Source: JBEKIK01 sp050013075
GTDB taxonomy: Bacteria; Planctomycetota; Planctomycetia; Pirellulales; Thermoguttaceae
DNA length: 64,000 nucleotides
Assembly: GCA_050013075.1 (NCBI GenBank)
Contig: JBEKFZ010000011.1
Span: forward strand, 10,521-74,520
Direction of reading: 5' to 3'
Part shown: in pieces, positions 25,518 through 34,267 of the stretch
Numbering within the stretch: position 1 is the stretch's first letter
Layout: each line of letters starts with the position of its first letter
The notes under the pieces: model-generated
What the model saw: the letters and a program-made list of their open reading frames with translations, nothing else
Told to the model about the DNA's origin: nothing
The model's database searches: none
Made by a program: the position numbers and the translations under genes

Positions 25518-25560
25518 AGGGGACATTCTACTTTTAATAAAAAAATCAGAATGTCCTCCT
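25518..25560. repeat. Inverted repeat after kbl
   Basis: Arms AGGGGACATTCT and AGAATGTCCTCCT enclose about 18 AT-rich bases. The GGGGACATTCT phrase resembles the GGGGTCAGAACT ends of the 92-bp element at 13.9 kb. It lies in the convergent kbl-hemA gap and may act as a terminator. Confidence 0.7.
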
Positions 25561-25621
25561 TTCCCCCTTCCCTTTCCCCCTAAGCATACTTGCACCGGCC
25601 GCAAGCGGCCGGGCTAAACCA

Positions 25622-25656
25622 TCAACTATCCACTCATTCCTCACTCCTCGCCATTA
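25622..25656. repeat. Weak 7-bp-period array at hemA stop
   Basis: Units such as TCAACTA, TCCACTC, ATTCCTC and ACTCCTC keep a 7-bp phase into the stop codon of hemA. It is the most degenerate array in the set. Confidence 0.45.
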
Positions 25657-26922
25657 ATCTTTAAGTTTAAACAACTTCGCCAGCGCCTCGATCAGAGCGC
25701 GCGGCACGCCTCGGCTGGATTCGTCGCGGAGCGATTCCAGTGGCGGGTGCAGGAGCTTATTGACCAGGCGGTCGAATGATTGTCGGATTTCGTCCCGGGC
25801 GCGATCGTCCAAATTCGGCAGTTTATTGAGCAGGCGCTTAAGTTCGTCTTCCATCGGCTTCCGCCATCCGCGGCGGAGTTGCTCGATCACCGGAGCGACC
25901 GCCCGGTGACGCCACTCGGTCATAAACAGAGCGGTTTCCTGATCGATGATCCGCATGGCATGGGGGAATTCCTTGTCGCGCAAGGCTTTATTCCGCAGGC
26001 ACGCCTCTTGTAAATCATCGATCGAATACAGATAAACGTCGGGACGGGCGCCGATGGCCGGATCGAAATCCCTGGGCACGCCCAGATCGAGGATAAAAAG
26101 CGGCCGGCCGAATCGGGCACGCTCTATCCGTTGGAAATCGGCCAATCTAACGATCGGCTCGCCGGCCCCGGTGGTGCTCACGATCAAATCGGCCGTGGCC
26201 AGGGCCTCGTGAAGCTGATCCCAGGCGATCGCGCGTCCGTGCCAATGGGGCGCCAGTTCGCTTGCCCGCTGGAAACTGCGATTGATAATAGTGATCTGAT
26301 GCGCTCCTTCCTCGCGCAGATAACGGAGCGTTTCCGCGGCCATTTCGCCTGCGCCGATTACGACCACGTGTTTATCGTCGAAGCGTTCGAAAATTTGCCT
26401 GCCGAAATCGGCCACGGCCACGCTCGGTATGCTTACCCGCCGCTGGTGTATGGCCGTTTCGCTTGCCACCCGCCGCGCTGCGTGCAACGCCGCTTGAAAT
26501 ACCGAATGCAACAACGGCCCGGTATTCTCCTGAAGCATGGCCGTCTGATATGCCTCCTTCACCTGGCCGAGTATTTGCGGTTCGCCCACCACCATGCTGT
26601 CCAGACTCGAAGCCACGGTGAACAAGTGCCGGACCGCCGCCTCGTCGGAGTGCAGATACAAGTGTTGAATAATCAATTTGGCGTCAAGCCCGTGAAAATC
26701 GGCCAAAAACGAGGCTGCCTGCTCCAGCGACGGCTCCACGTCCGCTTCGGAGGCCGAGTAAATTTCCACGCGGTTGCAGGTAGAAAGCAACACCGCCTCG
26801 GTCCGCGGGAACACTCGCCGCCAGCGGTCCAGGGCATCGGGGGTTTGCGCCGGGCTGAAAGCCAGTTTCTCCCGCAATTCGATCGCCGTATTGTGATGGC
26901 TGCAGCCGACGACCTGTAGCAT
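25654..26922 (-). CDS. hemA: Glutamyl-tRNA reductase
   Basis: This 422-residue enzyme reduces glutamyl-tRNA(Glu) to glutamate-1-semialdehyde, the first step of C5-pathway tetrapyrrole synthesis. Signature motifs are GCSHHNTAIELREKLAF, LSTCNRVEIYS (catalytic Cys), VGEPQILGQVKEAY and the NADPH-binding VIGAGEMAAETLRYL. The length is normal. It lies downstream of a HemX/CcsA-family membrane protein, the common hemX-hemA arrangement. Confidence 0.96.
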   Translation of the reverse strand: MLQVVGCSHHNTAIELREKLAFSPAQTPDALDRWRRVFPRTEAVLLSTCNRVEIYSASEADVEPSLEQAASFLADFHGLDAKLIIQHLYLHSDEAAVRHLFTVASSLDSMVVGEPQILGQVKEAYQTAMLQENTGPLLHSVFQAALHAARRVASETAIHQRRVSIPSVAVADFGRQIFERFDDKHVVVIGAGEMAAETLRYLREEGAHQITIINRSFQRASELAPHWHGRAIAWDQLHEALATADLIVSTTGAGEPIVRLADFQRIERARFGRPLFILDLGVPRDFDPAIGARPDVYLYSIDDLQEACLRNKALRDKEFPHAMRIIDQETALFMTEWRHRAVAPVIEQLRRGWRKPMEDELKRLLNKLPNLDDRARDEIRQSFDRLVNKLLHPPLESLRDESSRGVPRALIEALAKLFKLKD

Positions 26923-26927
26923 AATTG

Positions 26928-26962
26928 TTTTCAGTTTACGGTTTTCAGTTTACAGTTTTCGG
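26928..26962. repeat. 7-bp-period array upstream of hemA
   Basis: Five exact-length units (TTTTCAG, TTTACGG, TTTTCAG, TTTACAG, TTTTCGG) alternate in an A-B-A-B-A pattern, which hints at a 14-bp higher order. It lies 6 bp upstream of the hemA start on the minus strand and displaces any normal ribosome binding site. An R2 palindrome follows at 26973-26990. Confidence 0.85.
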
Positions 26963-26972
26963 CCTTAATCGC

Positions 26973-26990
26973 GAAACCGCAAGCGGTTTC
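26973..26990. repeat. R2 palindrome
   Basis: This is the 18-bp palindrome GAAACCGCAAGCGGTTTC. Other copies lie at 16804, 29035, 40518 and three at 48516-48596. Confidence 0.8.
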
Positions 26991-27014
26991 CTGCATCCCT
27001 CTATAATTCATCCC

Positions 27015-27908
27015 TTATCCTTTTTCCAGTTTTTCCTGGCGTTCCCGCTCTTGCACGTTTGACTTTTCAATGTTTCGCCTTCCGCCGTGCCGCGTGTCGA
27101 GCGACAAGCCCATAACCAAGGCGGCCGCAAGGAAGACAAAGCTAATGAGGGTTAAATAAACGACTTTCCGGCCTTGTCTGGCAGGCTTGTACGCCAGGCT
27201 TACGACAACCGCCGCCGACAACCAGAAAAACATTATAATCGTGCTTAAGACCAGGGGATCGGATAAAGGAAGGCGGTCCTGTCCAGGCCGATGGTCGATG
27301 GAATTAAGGATCATGCCTCCTAGAACTCCGATTCCCAACATAATCAGGGCGATAATTATCGCGCGATGATTGGTCCGCTGGAGCCATTCCAAACTGGGCA
27401 GGCGCAGGCCTTGCCCCAGGGGGCGTTTTTGTTTCAATCGCCGCGTCTGCCAGAGATACATTAAACCCGCGGCCAGTCCAAGGAGCATCGACACCGCGGC
27501 CGCCACCAGCGAAGCGCCGTGGATCACCCCCCAAACCTTCGAAGCCGGTTCGCGGGGGAAAGGCGTCACGCCGGCAAAAAATGCGGCTGTGGCAATAAGC
27601 CCCAACACAATAGGTAAAAGAAAAAGGCCGATTGAAGTCTGCGGATGGAAAAACAGCAGGTATAAATACACCGCCATCAGCGCCCATGCCGCAGCCAGAC
27701 ACCAATCCTGCCAACTGGAAAGCGGCACGCCCGTGGTGTTTACCGCCCGGTAATACAGATACACGGTATGGGCGAACAACCCGGCCCCGGCCCAAGCAAT
27801 CATGATCGCCCCGCGAATCCCGCTGCGAAACACCAGCCGCGAGACCTCCATCGCCAGCACGATCGCATAACTGGCAGCGAAACAAATTATGCCCACGCGG
27901 GATAGCAT
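27015..27908 (-). CDS. HemX/CcsA-family membrane protein
   Basis: This 297-residue integral membrane protein has about eight hydrophobic segments, starting MLSRVGIICFAASYAIVLAM. Family features include the conserved His-containing segment GVIHGASLVAAAVSMLLGLA and LMYLWQTRRLK. Members act in cytochrome c haem delivery (CcsA) or influence HemA level (HemX). The full WWD haem-handling motif is not obvious, which with the hemA neighbour favours HemX. A cytoplasmic tail (about 270-297) is highly charged. It starts 7 bp after the sigma-54 activator. Confidence 0.83.
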   Translation of the reverse strand: MLSRVGIICFAASYAIVLAMEVSRLVFRSGIRGAIMIAWAGAGLFAHTVYLYYRAVNTTGVPLSSWQDWCLAAAWALMAVYLYLLFFHPQTSIGLFLLPIVLGLIATAAFFAGVTPFPREPASKVWGVIHGASLVAAAVSMLLGLAAGLMYLWQTRRLKQKRPLGQGLRLPSLEWLQRTNHRAIIIALIMLGIGVLGGMILNSIDHRPGQDRLPLSDPLVLSTIIMFFWLSAAVVVSLAYKPARQGRKVVYLTLISFVFLAAALVMGLSLDTRHGGRRNIEKSNVQERERQEKLEKG

Positions 27909-27914
27909 GATTAA

Positions 27915-28973
27915 CTATTTCTCTAGCCCGTATTCCTCGATTTTTTTCCGCAGGGTGTTGCGGTTGATGCCCAGGCGGTCGGCGGCTTTGATTTGGACGT
28001 TGTTACACTCGGCCATGACTTGGGCGATCAGTTCACGCTCCACGCGATTGACGATCATGGCTTGGAGATTATCGGCTTGCGGGCCGCCGCTGGCTATGCC
28101 TTGCTCGATGAGTTCCGCGGCCAAAGCGGCCATGTCGGCCGTGCGAAGGCGTCCGATGCGCCGGGGTTTCTGGCCCAGTAGCGCCTCGGGCAGCAGATCG
28201 CCGGTCAATTCGTCGCCCGGGGCCAAGACCACCGCGCGTTCCACGTAGTTTTGCAGTTCGCGCACGTTGCCTGGCCAGTCGTAATTCACCATGGCTTCCA
28301 TGGCCCTGGGTTCCACGTGAGGCACGTGCCGCAGGTTCCGCTCGTTATAAATTTTCAAAAAATGGCCGACCAGAAGCGGAATGTCCTCGCGGCGCTCGCG
28401 CAGAGGCGGCAAATAAATCGTCACCACGTTGAGCCGGTAATAAAGATCCTCGCGGAACCGGCCGGCCTCGATCTCTTCCATAAGATCGCGGTTGCTGGCG
28501 GCTATCACCCGCGTATCCACGCGGATGGTTTGCGTGTCGCCTACGCGCTCGAATTCATACTCCTGCAACACGCGGAGCAATTTCACTTGCAGCTTGGGCG
28601 TGGTGGAGTTGATTTCGTCGAGAAAGACCGTGCCCGTATGAGCGGCCTCGAAGCGTCCGGTGCGATTGTCTATCGCCCCGGTAAAGGCCCCGCGAACGTG
28701 TCCGAAAAGTTCGCTCTCCAGAAGATTTTCCGCCAGAGCGCCGCAGTTTACCCGCACGAATGGGCCGCTGCCCCGCGGACTGAGCCGATGGATGGCCTTG
28801 GCAATCAATTCCTTGCCCGTGCCCGTCTCGCCCAAAAGCAATACCGAGGCATTCGATTTGGCCACCTGCCGGGTAAGTTGATACACCTTTTGCATGGCCG
28901 GCCCGGAGCCGATCAATCCCGGAATCGGCGGCCCCGAATCGCTGACATCAAATGACTGCAAAATACGGCTCAT
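27915..28973 (-). CDS. Sigma-54-dependent activator without receiver
   Basis: This 352-residue protein is an AAA+ enhancer-binding protein. It has Walker A LLLGETGTGKELIAK, the sigma-54 loop GAFTGA, Walker B GTVFLDEI, the R-finger region and a C-terminal Fis-type helix-turn-helix (AADRLGINRNTLRKKIEEYG). The usual N-terminal receiver or sensory domain is absent; only about 20 residues precede the AAA+ domain. Control must therefore come from another protein or from expression level. It begins the operon with hemX and hemA, a context that hints at regulation of respiration or haem. Confidence 0.93.
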   Translation of the reverse strand: MSRILQSFDVSDSGPPIPGLIGSGPAMQKVYQLTRQVAKSNASVLLLGETGTGKELIAKAIHRLSPRGSGPFVRVNCGALAENLLESELFGHVRGAFTGAIDNRTGRFEAAHTGTVFLDEINSTTPKLQVKLLRVLQEYEFERVGDTQTIRVDTRVIAASNRDLMEEIEAGRFREDLYYRLNVVTIYLPPLRERREDIPLLVGHFLKIYNERNLRHVPHVEPRAMEAMVNYDWPGNVRELQNYVERAVVLAPGDELTGDLLPEALLGQKPRRIGRLRTADMAALAAELIEQGIASGGPQADNLQAMIVNRVERELIAQVMAECNNVQIKAADRLGINRNTLRKKIEEYGLEK

Positions 28974-28975
28974 AT

Positions 28976-29010
28976 TTATCGGTTATCAGTTTACAGTTAT
29001 CAGTTTATAA
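28976..29010. repeat. 7-bp-period array upstream of sigma-54 activator
   Basis: Five units (TTATCGG, TTATCAG, TTTACAG, TTATCAG, TTTATAA) begin two bases before the start of the activator. The words are close to those at 26928 and 34770. Confidence 0.85.
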
Positions 29011-29034
29011 AGACCGGCTAACAGCGGGCAGTGC

Positions 29035-29052
29035 GAAACCACAATCGGTTTC
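29035..29052. repeat. R2 palindrome, variant
   Basis: The variant GAAACCACAATCGGTTTC lies between two heptamer arrays in the gap between the activator and the HEAT protein. Confidence 0.65.
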
Positions 29053-29055
29053 ATT

Positions 29056-29090
29056 CACTAACCACAAATCACTAACCACTAACCACTATT
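29056..29090. repeat. 7-bp-period array supplying a stop codon
   Basis: Five units (CACTAAC, CACAAAT, CACTAAC, CACTAAC, CACTATT) overlap the last codons of the secreted HEAT protein; the TAG stop at 29086-29088 is inside the array. Confidence 0.85.
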
Positions 29091-31296
29091 TTCCCGCTTT
29101 CGTGGGCGCTTCCAGACAATCCAGAATCAGCCCCATGATTTTATGAGAGGTCGCGTCCTGATTCTTGCTCTCATTATATCGCTGATATTGCTTTTTAATT
29201 TCGTCGGTGGTTAAAAGAATGCCGTGGGCTTGTACGTTTTCGCGGAAAGCCGAAACGGCCGCCTGACGGATTTCCGGGGGTTGTGTAGTCCCGCCGGCCG
29301 TCTCGACCAAAACTCGTTGCGCTTCCGGCGAGTTGATCGTCGCCAGCACCGCGATTGCTTTTCGACTCAGCGAAGGGGTATTCAGAGCCATTAATACGGC
29401 TTTTTCCGCTTGGTGCATATCGAACAATTTGCCCGGGGCGCGCCCCAATTCGGCGAGCATGTCCAAGGCATCGCCCGCCTGGCGCTGGCGCTGCTCGAAA
29501 GTGACGAACTCTTCCGGCTTAAGTCCGGCCAATTGCTCCAACTGCCAGGCGACCGAAGCATCCTCGTGCGCCCGTGGAAATGCCTTGGCCAAAGGATCGT
29601 TCTCAGCCGCATGTTCCGCGCGATCAAAAAAACCCTCTCGGGCAATCAATCCCACGCGCAAATCCGCGCTGCGCTGGTCGTGGCGTAGCTGCTGCAACAA
29701 GAGATTTATCGGCGGCCGATCGATGCCCGCATCAATCATCGCCAGTTCATAATCCGGCGATGAAACCGCCATTTGCATCGCCTCGCGGCCGTTTACGGCC
29801 GTATCGGTTTGCAGACCGGCGGCAGACAACGCCGGGACAATTTTTCGCAGATCTTCCACATTCGCACCGGCCAACAAAGCGCGGCGCATGCCCGAGGACG
29901 ACGCAAAAAAATCCAGTGTTTGCAATACGTAACTCGAACCCGCAAAGGGCCGTTGAGGCTTAAGCGCCACAATCGCCCGTGCCGCGGCGATGCGCAATCG
30001 CCGGTCCGGATTCTGCAGGGCCAAGGCCAATGCGCCTGGCTTGGGACCTCTGTAGAGCAGTTCTTCCGCCTTGCCGATTTGCCCCAAAATTTGTGCCGCA
30101 GCCGTCGCCGCCGCAGGATGTCCATTGGCCATCGCGTAAGCCAGAGCCCTATCAGTTGCCTTGGCGCCCAACTTTTTTGTCTCAATCACTGCTGTAATGT
30201 TCTCTTCAAGAGACTTTGAAAGACCGTTTTGATATGCCGCCGCCTCGAGCATGGTGGCTATATACAAATGCGCCGCTGCGGCGTCATCCGGGGCAATGTC
30301 GAAAGCATACCGGGCAAGCCGGGCAGCCAAGGCCCTGGCGGCGTCATCGGCCGGTATTCGCCTAGCCGCGCACTGCCGCCGAGATTCGTCCCAATGCCAC
30401 ACCTCGACTTTGCCTTCCACTATGCCGGGCATCATCTGCCGGTGATTGAAGTATTTTTGGGCATTCTCCGTCAACAAACGAACCGCTTGATCCTTTGTCG
30501 GTAATGCCCCGCTCAATTCCCGCAAAGCTGCGCCGGCGGCGGCGCGCACCCCCGCATCGTTTTTTTCCGAGAAATACGGCTGAAATAAAAACAATTGCAG
30601 GGCGGGGGCCTTCAATTCGCCCAATACCGCAATGGCTTGCTCCTTTAGTTTCGGATCGGCTTGCTCCAAGATCTCCAACAACGGATCCACGGCCTGGCGA
30701 CCCATTGCCGCCAATGCGGTGCGAATCGCCGCGTGCTGGGCGGCCCGAGCCGGATCGGCCAACGCCTCGATCATCGCCGACACGGCCGCGTCTCGGCCAT
30801 CCATTAGTCCCGAAAACGCCGCCTTGCGATTTTCGGCCGACGGATCTTGAAGTTGTTTAATCAATTTGGCCACGCGCTGGGGATTCTGTAATTCGGTGTT
30901 TTGGGCCGCCAAAACCGCGTCGGCCAACTGCTGTGATTGCGGATGCAGATCTAAGCGGGCGCCAAGTTGCACGAACGTTGCCGAACCAAATTCGTCGGCC
31001 AATTTCGCCAATGCCGGAGCGTCGAGTTTGGCCTCGATTACCTTTTGCAGAAACTTTTTAGCCAGGTCGGGCCGCTTTAGATCGGATAGAATTTTTGCCG
31101 CCCGAATACATTCGCTCGGCGTGCCGGGCTTTGTCGCCAATATCGCCGCCACGGCCGAATCTTCCGGCACGGCCGGTTCTTCGAAATCGGTTTTCTCGGA
31201 TTTAGATTTCGGCTCCTGGGCCCATGAACAATTGGCCGACGCGGTGAAAAGCAAAGCCCCAATCAACCAATGTGGAATTTGCCATTTTCCATTCAT
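29086..31296 (-). CDS. Exported HEAT protein with receiver-like domain
   Basis: This 736-residue protein has a signal peptide (about 1-26, ending CSWA). Helical HEAT-type repeats follow (VAKLIKQLQDPSAENRKAAF; MIEALADPARAAQHAAIRTA; AVDPLLEILEQADPKLKEQA). At about residues 468-570 there is a receiver-like region: RRALLAGANVEDLRKIVPAL, then GLQTDTAVNGREAMQMAVSS and ELAMIDAGIDRPPINLLLQQ, much like a CheY fold with a possible Asp. A C-terminal helical region ends in the array that provides the stop codon. Function is unknown. It starts 27 bp after argH and is probably co-transcribed. Confidence 0.85.
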   Translation of the reverse strand: MNGKWQIPHWLIGALLFTASANCSWAQEPKSKSEKTDFEEPAVPEDSAVAAILATKPGTPSECIRAAKILSDLKRPDLAKKFLQKVIEAKLDAPALAKLADEFGSATFVQLGARLDLHPQSQQLADAVLAAQNTELQNPQRVAKLIKQLQDPSAENRKAAFSGLMDGRDAAVSAMIEALADPARAAQHAAIRTALAAMGRQAVDPLLEILEQADPKLKEQAIAVLGELKAPALQLFLFQPYFSEKNDAGVRAAAGAALRELSGALPTKDQAVRLLTENAQKYFNHRQMMPGIVEGKVEVWHWDESRRQCAARRIPADDAARALAARLARYAFDIAPDDAAAAHLYIATMLEAAAYQNGLSKSLEENITAVIETKKLGAKATDRALAYAMANGHPAAATAAAQILGQIGKAEELLYRGPKPGALALALQNPDRRLRIAAARAIVALKPQRPFAGSSYVLQTLDFFASSSGMRRALLAGANVEDLRKIVPALSAAGLQTDTAVNGREAMQMAVSSPDYELAMIDAGIDRPPINLLLQQLRHDQRSADLRVGLIAREGFFDRAEHAAENDPLAKAFPRAHEDASVAWQLEQLAGLKPEEFVTFEQRQRQAGDALDMLAELGRAPGKLFDMHQAEKAVLMALNTPSLSRKAIAVLATINSPEAQRVLVETAGGTTQPPEIRQAAVSAFRENVQAHGILLTTDEIKKQYQRYNESKNQDATSHKIMGLILDCLEAPTKAGK

Positions 31297-31323
31297 GCTT
31301 TTTCACCTTCGTGCGTTCTTGCT

Positions 31324-32706
31324 TTATTCCATCCCAAGGCGTTTTTTCCATTGCCGAACTTGCTCTCCGACATGTTCCGGGTTCGTCGAACCGTAGCTTG
31401 CCATTGCCGCAACGGCCTTTTCCGCGCCCAGAACGTCGAATACGCTTTTATCCAGCGTGGGATCGGCCGCTTGAAATTCGCCGAGCGGCAAGCCCGAAAG
31501 GCTCATCCCGCGCTCCATGGCCCGGCCGACCAGCCCGCCCACCAACTCGTGTGCCGTGCGCTGGGCAGTGCCGCGGCGAATCAAATATTCCATCAGCGCC
31601 GTGGCGTCAAGATAACCCTGATCCAAATGTTCATCTATTGTTGCCCGGTTCAATTCCACCCCTTCAATTAGCGGTGCGGCGAGCGACAATGAAGCATGGA
31701 CCGTATCAAAGGCGTCGAACAGCGGGGGCTTGTCTTCCTGCAAATCGCGATTGTAGGCCAAGGGCAAACCCTTTATCAGCACCAATAGCGTCTGCAAATC
31801 GCCCACCACCCGGGCGGTTTTTCCACGGATCAACTCCAAAACGTCCGGATTGATCTTCTGCGGCATGATCGACGAGCCGGTGCAAAACGCCTGCGGCAGT
31901 TTCAAAATACTGAATTCCACCGTGGACCAAATTATCCATTCTTCCGCCCAAGCGCTCAGATGCTCGGCTATCAAAGCCAACGCAAACACGAATTCCAAGA
32001 CAAAATCGCGATCGCTCGAGGCATCCAGACTATTGGCGGCCACGGTGTCGAAACCCAACAGCCGGGCGACCTCTTGGCGATCGATCGTCAAGCTTGTGCC
32101 CGCCAGGGCGGCAGTGCCCAAGGTAAGAACGTTTGTCCGTTTTCGGCTGTCCATCAACCGCCAGCGATCGCGCTCGAATTTTTCGCAATACGCCAGCCAA
32201 TAATGCGCGGCCAGAACCGGCTGCGCTCGGCGCAAGTGGGTATAGCCCGGCAGAATCACGCCCGCATCCTGATCGCACCGCCCCACCAGCGCCCGTTGGA
32301 CTTCGATAAGACCGTGGTCAATCTGCCCGATCGCCTCCCGCACCCAAAGCCGCAAGTCGGTCGAGATCTGATCGTTTCGGCTCCGTGCGGTATGCAGTTT
32401 TCGGCCCACATCGCCAAGGCGGTCGATTAATGCACGCTCGATGTGCATGTGGATGTCTTCCAGTTCGCTGTGGAAGGGAAATTTTTCCTGCTCAATTTCC
32501 GTGCGAATCTGCTCCAAGGCCTGCCTAATTTTTTGGCACTCATCGGCCGTGATGAGACCGACTTTGGCAAGCATTTGTGCGTGTGCAATCGAACCGGAAA
32601 TATCGTGCGCGTACAGACGGCGGTCAAAGCTCACGCTTTCGGTGAACTTCTCGACCCGGCGGTCCGTGGCCTCGGTAAAAACTCCACTCCATGCCTTTTC
32701 AGCCAC
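31324..32706 (-). CDS. argH: Argininosuccinate lyase
   Basis: This 460-residue enzyme splits argininosuccinate into arginine and fumarate, the last step of arginine synthesis. The superfamily signature GSSIMPQKINPDVLELIRGK is intact, as are FTESVSFDRRLYAHDI near the start and TARSRNDQISTDLRLW. The length is normal. No other arginine gene is adjacent; the secreted HEAT protein follows. Confidence 0.97.
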   Translation of the reverse strand: MAEKAWSGVFTEATDRRVEKFTESVSFDRRLYAHDISGSIAHAQMLAKVGLITADECQKIRQALEQIRTEIEQEKFPFHSELEDIHMHIERALIDRLGDVGRKLHTARSRNDQISTDLRLWVREAIGQIDHGLIEVQRALVGRCDQDAGVILPGYTHLRRAQPVLAAHYWLAYCEKFERDRWRLMDSRKRTNVLTLGTAALAGTSLTIDRQEVARLLGFDTVAANSLDASSDRDFVLEFVFALALIAEHLSAWAEEWIIWSTVEFSILKLPQAFCTGSSIMPQKINPDVLELIRGKTARVVGDLQTLLVLIKGLPLAYNRDLQEDKPPLFDAFDTVHASLSLAAPLIEGVELNRATIDEHLDQGYLDATALMEYLIRRGTAQRTAHELVGGLVGRAMERGMSLSGLPLGEFQAADPTLDKSVFDVLGAEKAVAAMASYGSTNPEHVGEQVRQWKKRLGME

Positions 32707-32806
32707 TATTATTTTTCCATGTAATAAGTATTATCAATTTGCAAAATTCTCAACGCATTTACTCTAAATAACTTAGGTCATCCTGTCAACGAGAGCCTAA
32801 ATAGAC

Positions 32807-32841
32807 TTTAGGCTGTAGGCTTTAGGCTGTAGACTGTAGTT
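32807..32841. repeat. 7-bp-period array between aroH and argH
   Basis: Five units (TTTAGGC, TGTAGGC, TTTAGGC, TGTAGAC, TGTAGTT) alternate in A-B-A-B form. Confidence 0.85.
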
Positions 32842-32910
32842 TAGTGAAAAGTCGAGAGTGCGTTATTCCAAGCCGGTCTAATCATCGGGGTTGCCTTTTC
32901 GCCTTCCGCC

Positions 32911-33351
32911 TTATCGTTGGGCAGGTTTCGCAGTCTCATCCAGATGATCTTTTATCCATCTTTCCAATTCTACCCAATCTATTGGGGGGATTTTTGACCG
33001 ATCCGGCCGGAGTTTGGCTGCCTCTTTTATATACACGTGCACAATCTTGTCGGCCGGCTTATCAGTATTCCAGTGCAGCAAGATGCGAATGCACCGCCTT
33101 AACGAGCCGGGCACGTCCAGTTCGTTGACGCACATCAGAGCCACGTCCCACCATCCCAACTGCCGGGCGGCCAGGGCTGGAAATTCGGCGTCCAAATCCC
33201 GGGTGGTCGAAAAAATCGCGCTGGCCACGTCATCCGCCTGAATGCCGTTCTGACGAATCATCAGCGCCAAAAGCTCCCGAGCGGCCTTTAAAATCGACTC
33301 CGACGCATTTTCCTCGCACGTCGTAGCCCCGCGAACGCCTAGACATGGCAT
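32911..33351 (-). CDS. aroH: Chorismate mutase, AroH type
   Basis: This 146-residue protein is a monofunctional AroH-class chorismate mutase (pseudo-alpha/beta barrel trimer), which makes prephenate for Phe and Tyr synthesis. Key features are GVRGATT near the start with the substrate Arg, SAIFSTTRDLDAEFPALAAR, and MCVNELDVPGSLRRCIRILL with the Cys, Glu and Arg of the active site. The C-terminal extension (about 120-146) is charged. It appears to be transcribed on its own. Confidence 0.94.
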   Translation of the reverse strand: MPCLGVRGATTCEENASESILKAARELLALMIRQNGIQADDVASAIFSTTRDLDAEFPALAARQLGWWDVALMCVNELDVPGSLRRCIRILLHWNTDKPADKIVHVYIKEAAKLRPDRSKIPPIDWVELERWIKDHLDETAKPAQR

Positions 33352-33658
33352 GATTGGCTCCTAGTAAGTAACGGAGATAAAAAACCGGCAATGTTTATAA
33401 GCCTATTTTAATGTCCTTTCTCTATTTAGGAGAGGGCGGGGTGAGGTTTTTTTTATTTATGCGTTTAATCAATCAACAGTTTGGGACATACTCGAAAAGT
33501 AAATTTATCGAAAAAATCATAAATAATCCAGTGCGGCAGCAGGGCCAAATTAATGTACTTGACACCACAGGAAAAAAGTTTAGGCTTATTTTATTCCCCG
33601 AACATCTGTTCAGTATTTGACCCGGGGACATAAGCACTATCAGAAAGGAGTGTGTGCC
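33352..33658. other. Gap upstream of small secreted protein
   Basis: This 307-bp divergent gap contains GGAGAGGGCGGGGTGAGG followed by eight Ts near 33425-33455, a degenerate relative of the R4 phrase that could act as a terminator. No gene is seen. Confidence 0.45.
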
Positions 33659-34060
33659 ATGAAGTGTTCGCTTTTTATTATGATTTTGGTTGTTACTGCT
33701 TTTACTCATGCCCAAGCGCAAGATGAAACCGCGCCTGCCACGCCCGCGGCAAAAGAACGGTCGATTGTCGTCCCACAAGATGATAAGCCATTCTCCGTGA
33801 CAAAAACCGAGATTGTGCGATTGACGGGCAAAGGGATTGCAGGCGCAAAGATCACGGCCAAGGTCGACGGTCCGGCAAAGATTATATATGCGAACCTTAT
33901 TTCGGAACGGACAAATGGTTCGCCAGTTTTAGGGCCGGGAAACAAGGAATTCGAGATCAAGCCGACCGGCAAAGGCAAGGTGACTGTGGCTATCACCTCA
34001 ACCGGGCCTCAAGCTGACGCTAAGCCGGTGGTAACTAAGTACGAGTTCGATGTGAAGTAA
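33659..34060 (+). CDS. Small secreted protein, unknown function
   Basis: This 133-residue protein has a signal peptide (about 1-20, ending HAQA) and a single beta-rich region of about 95 residues (RLTGKGIAGAKITAKVDGPA and GKGKVTVAITSTG) that looks like one Ig-like or cystatin-sized domain. I do not recognise the family. AAAGGAG lies upstream of ATG at 33659, which is preferred to an earlier in-frame start. It is convergent with hsp20, with a hairpin between them. Confidence 0.75.
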   Translation: MKCSLFIMILVVTAFTHAQAQDETAPATPAAKERSIVVPQDDKPFSVTKTEIVRLTGKGIAGAKITAKVDGPAKIIYANLISERTNGSPVLGPGNKEFEIKPTGKGKVTVAITSTGPQADAKPVVTKYEFDVK

Positions 34061-34181
34061 GGCCGGATAAGCGATACGCAGCACTAAAACACCTCCCTGG
34101 GGTCAATTGTTCCTTCGGGGTATAATTTGGCCGAAGCTCGGATTGCCAAAAATCAGGCCAACGTCAATTGCATGGAAAAAT

Positions 34182-34231
34182 AAGCCGCCTTGTGGATTGC
34201 ATTAAATTTACGTCAATCCACTAAGCGGCTT
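34182..34231. repeat. Hairpin in convergent gap
   Basis: Arms of 18 bases (AAGCCGCCTTGTGGATTG and CAATCCACTAAGCGGCTT) pair with two mismatches around a 14-base loop. It lies between the small secreted protein and hsp20 and could end both transcripts, but has no T-run. Confidence 0.6.
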
Positions 34232-34267
34232 GTGGATGCGTGCATCTTAATCGCACAAGATCTGGCA

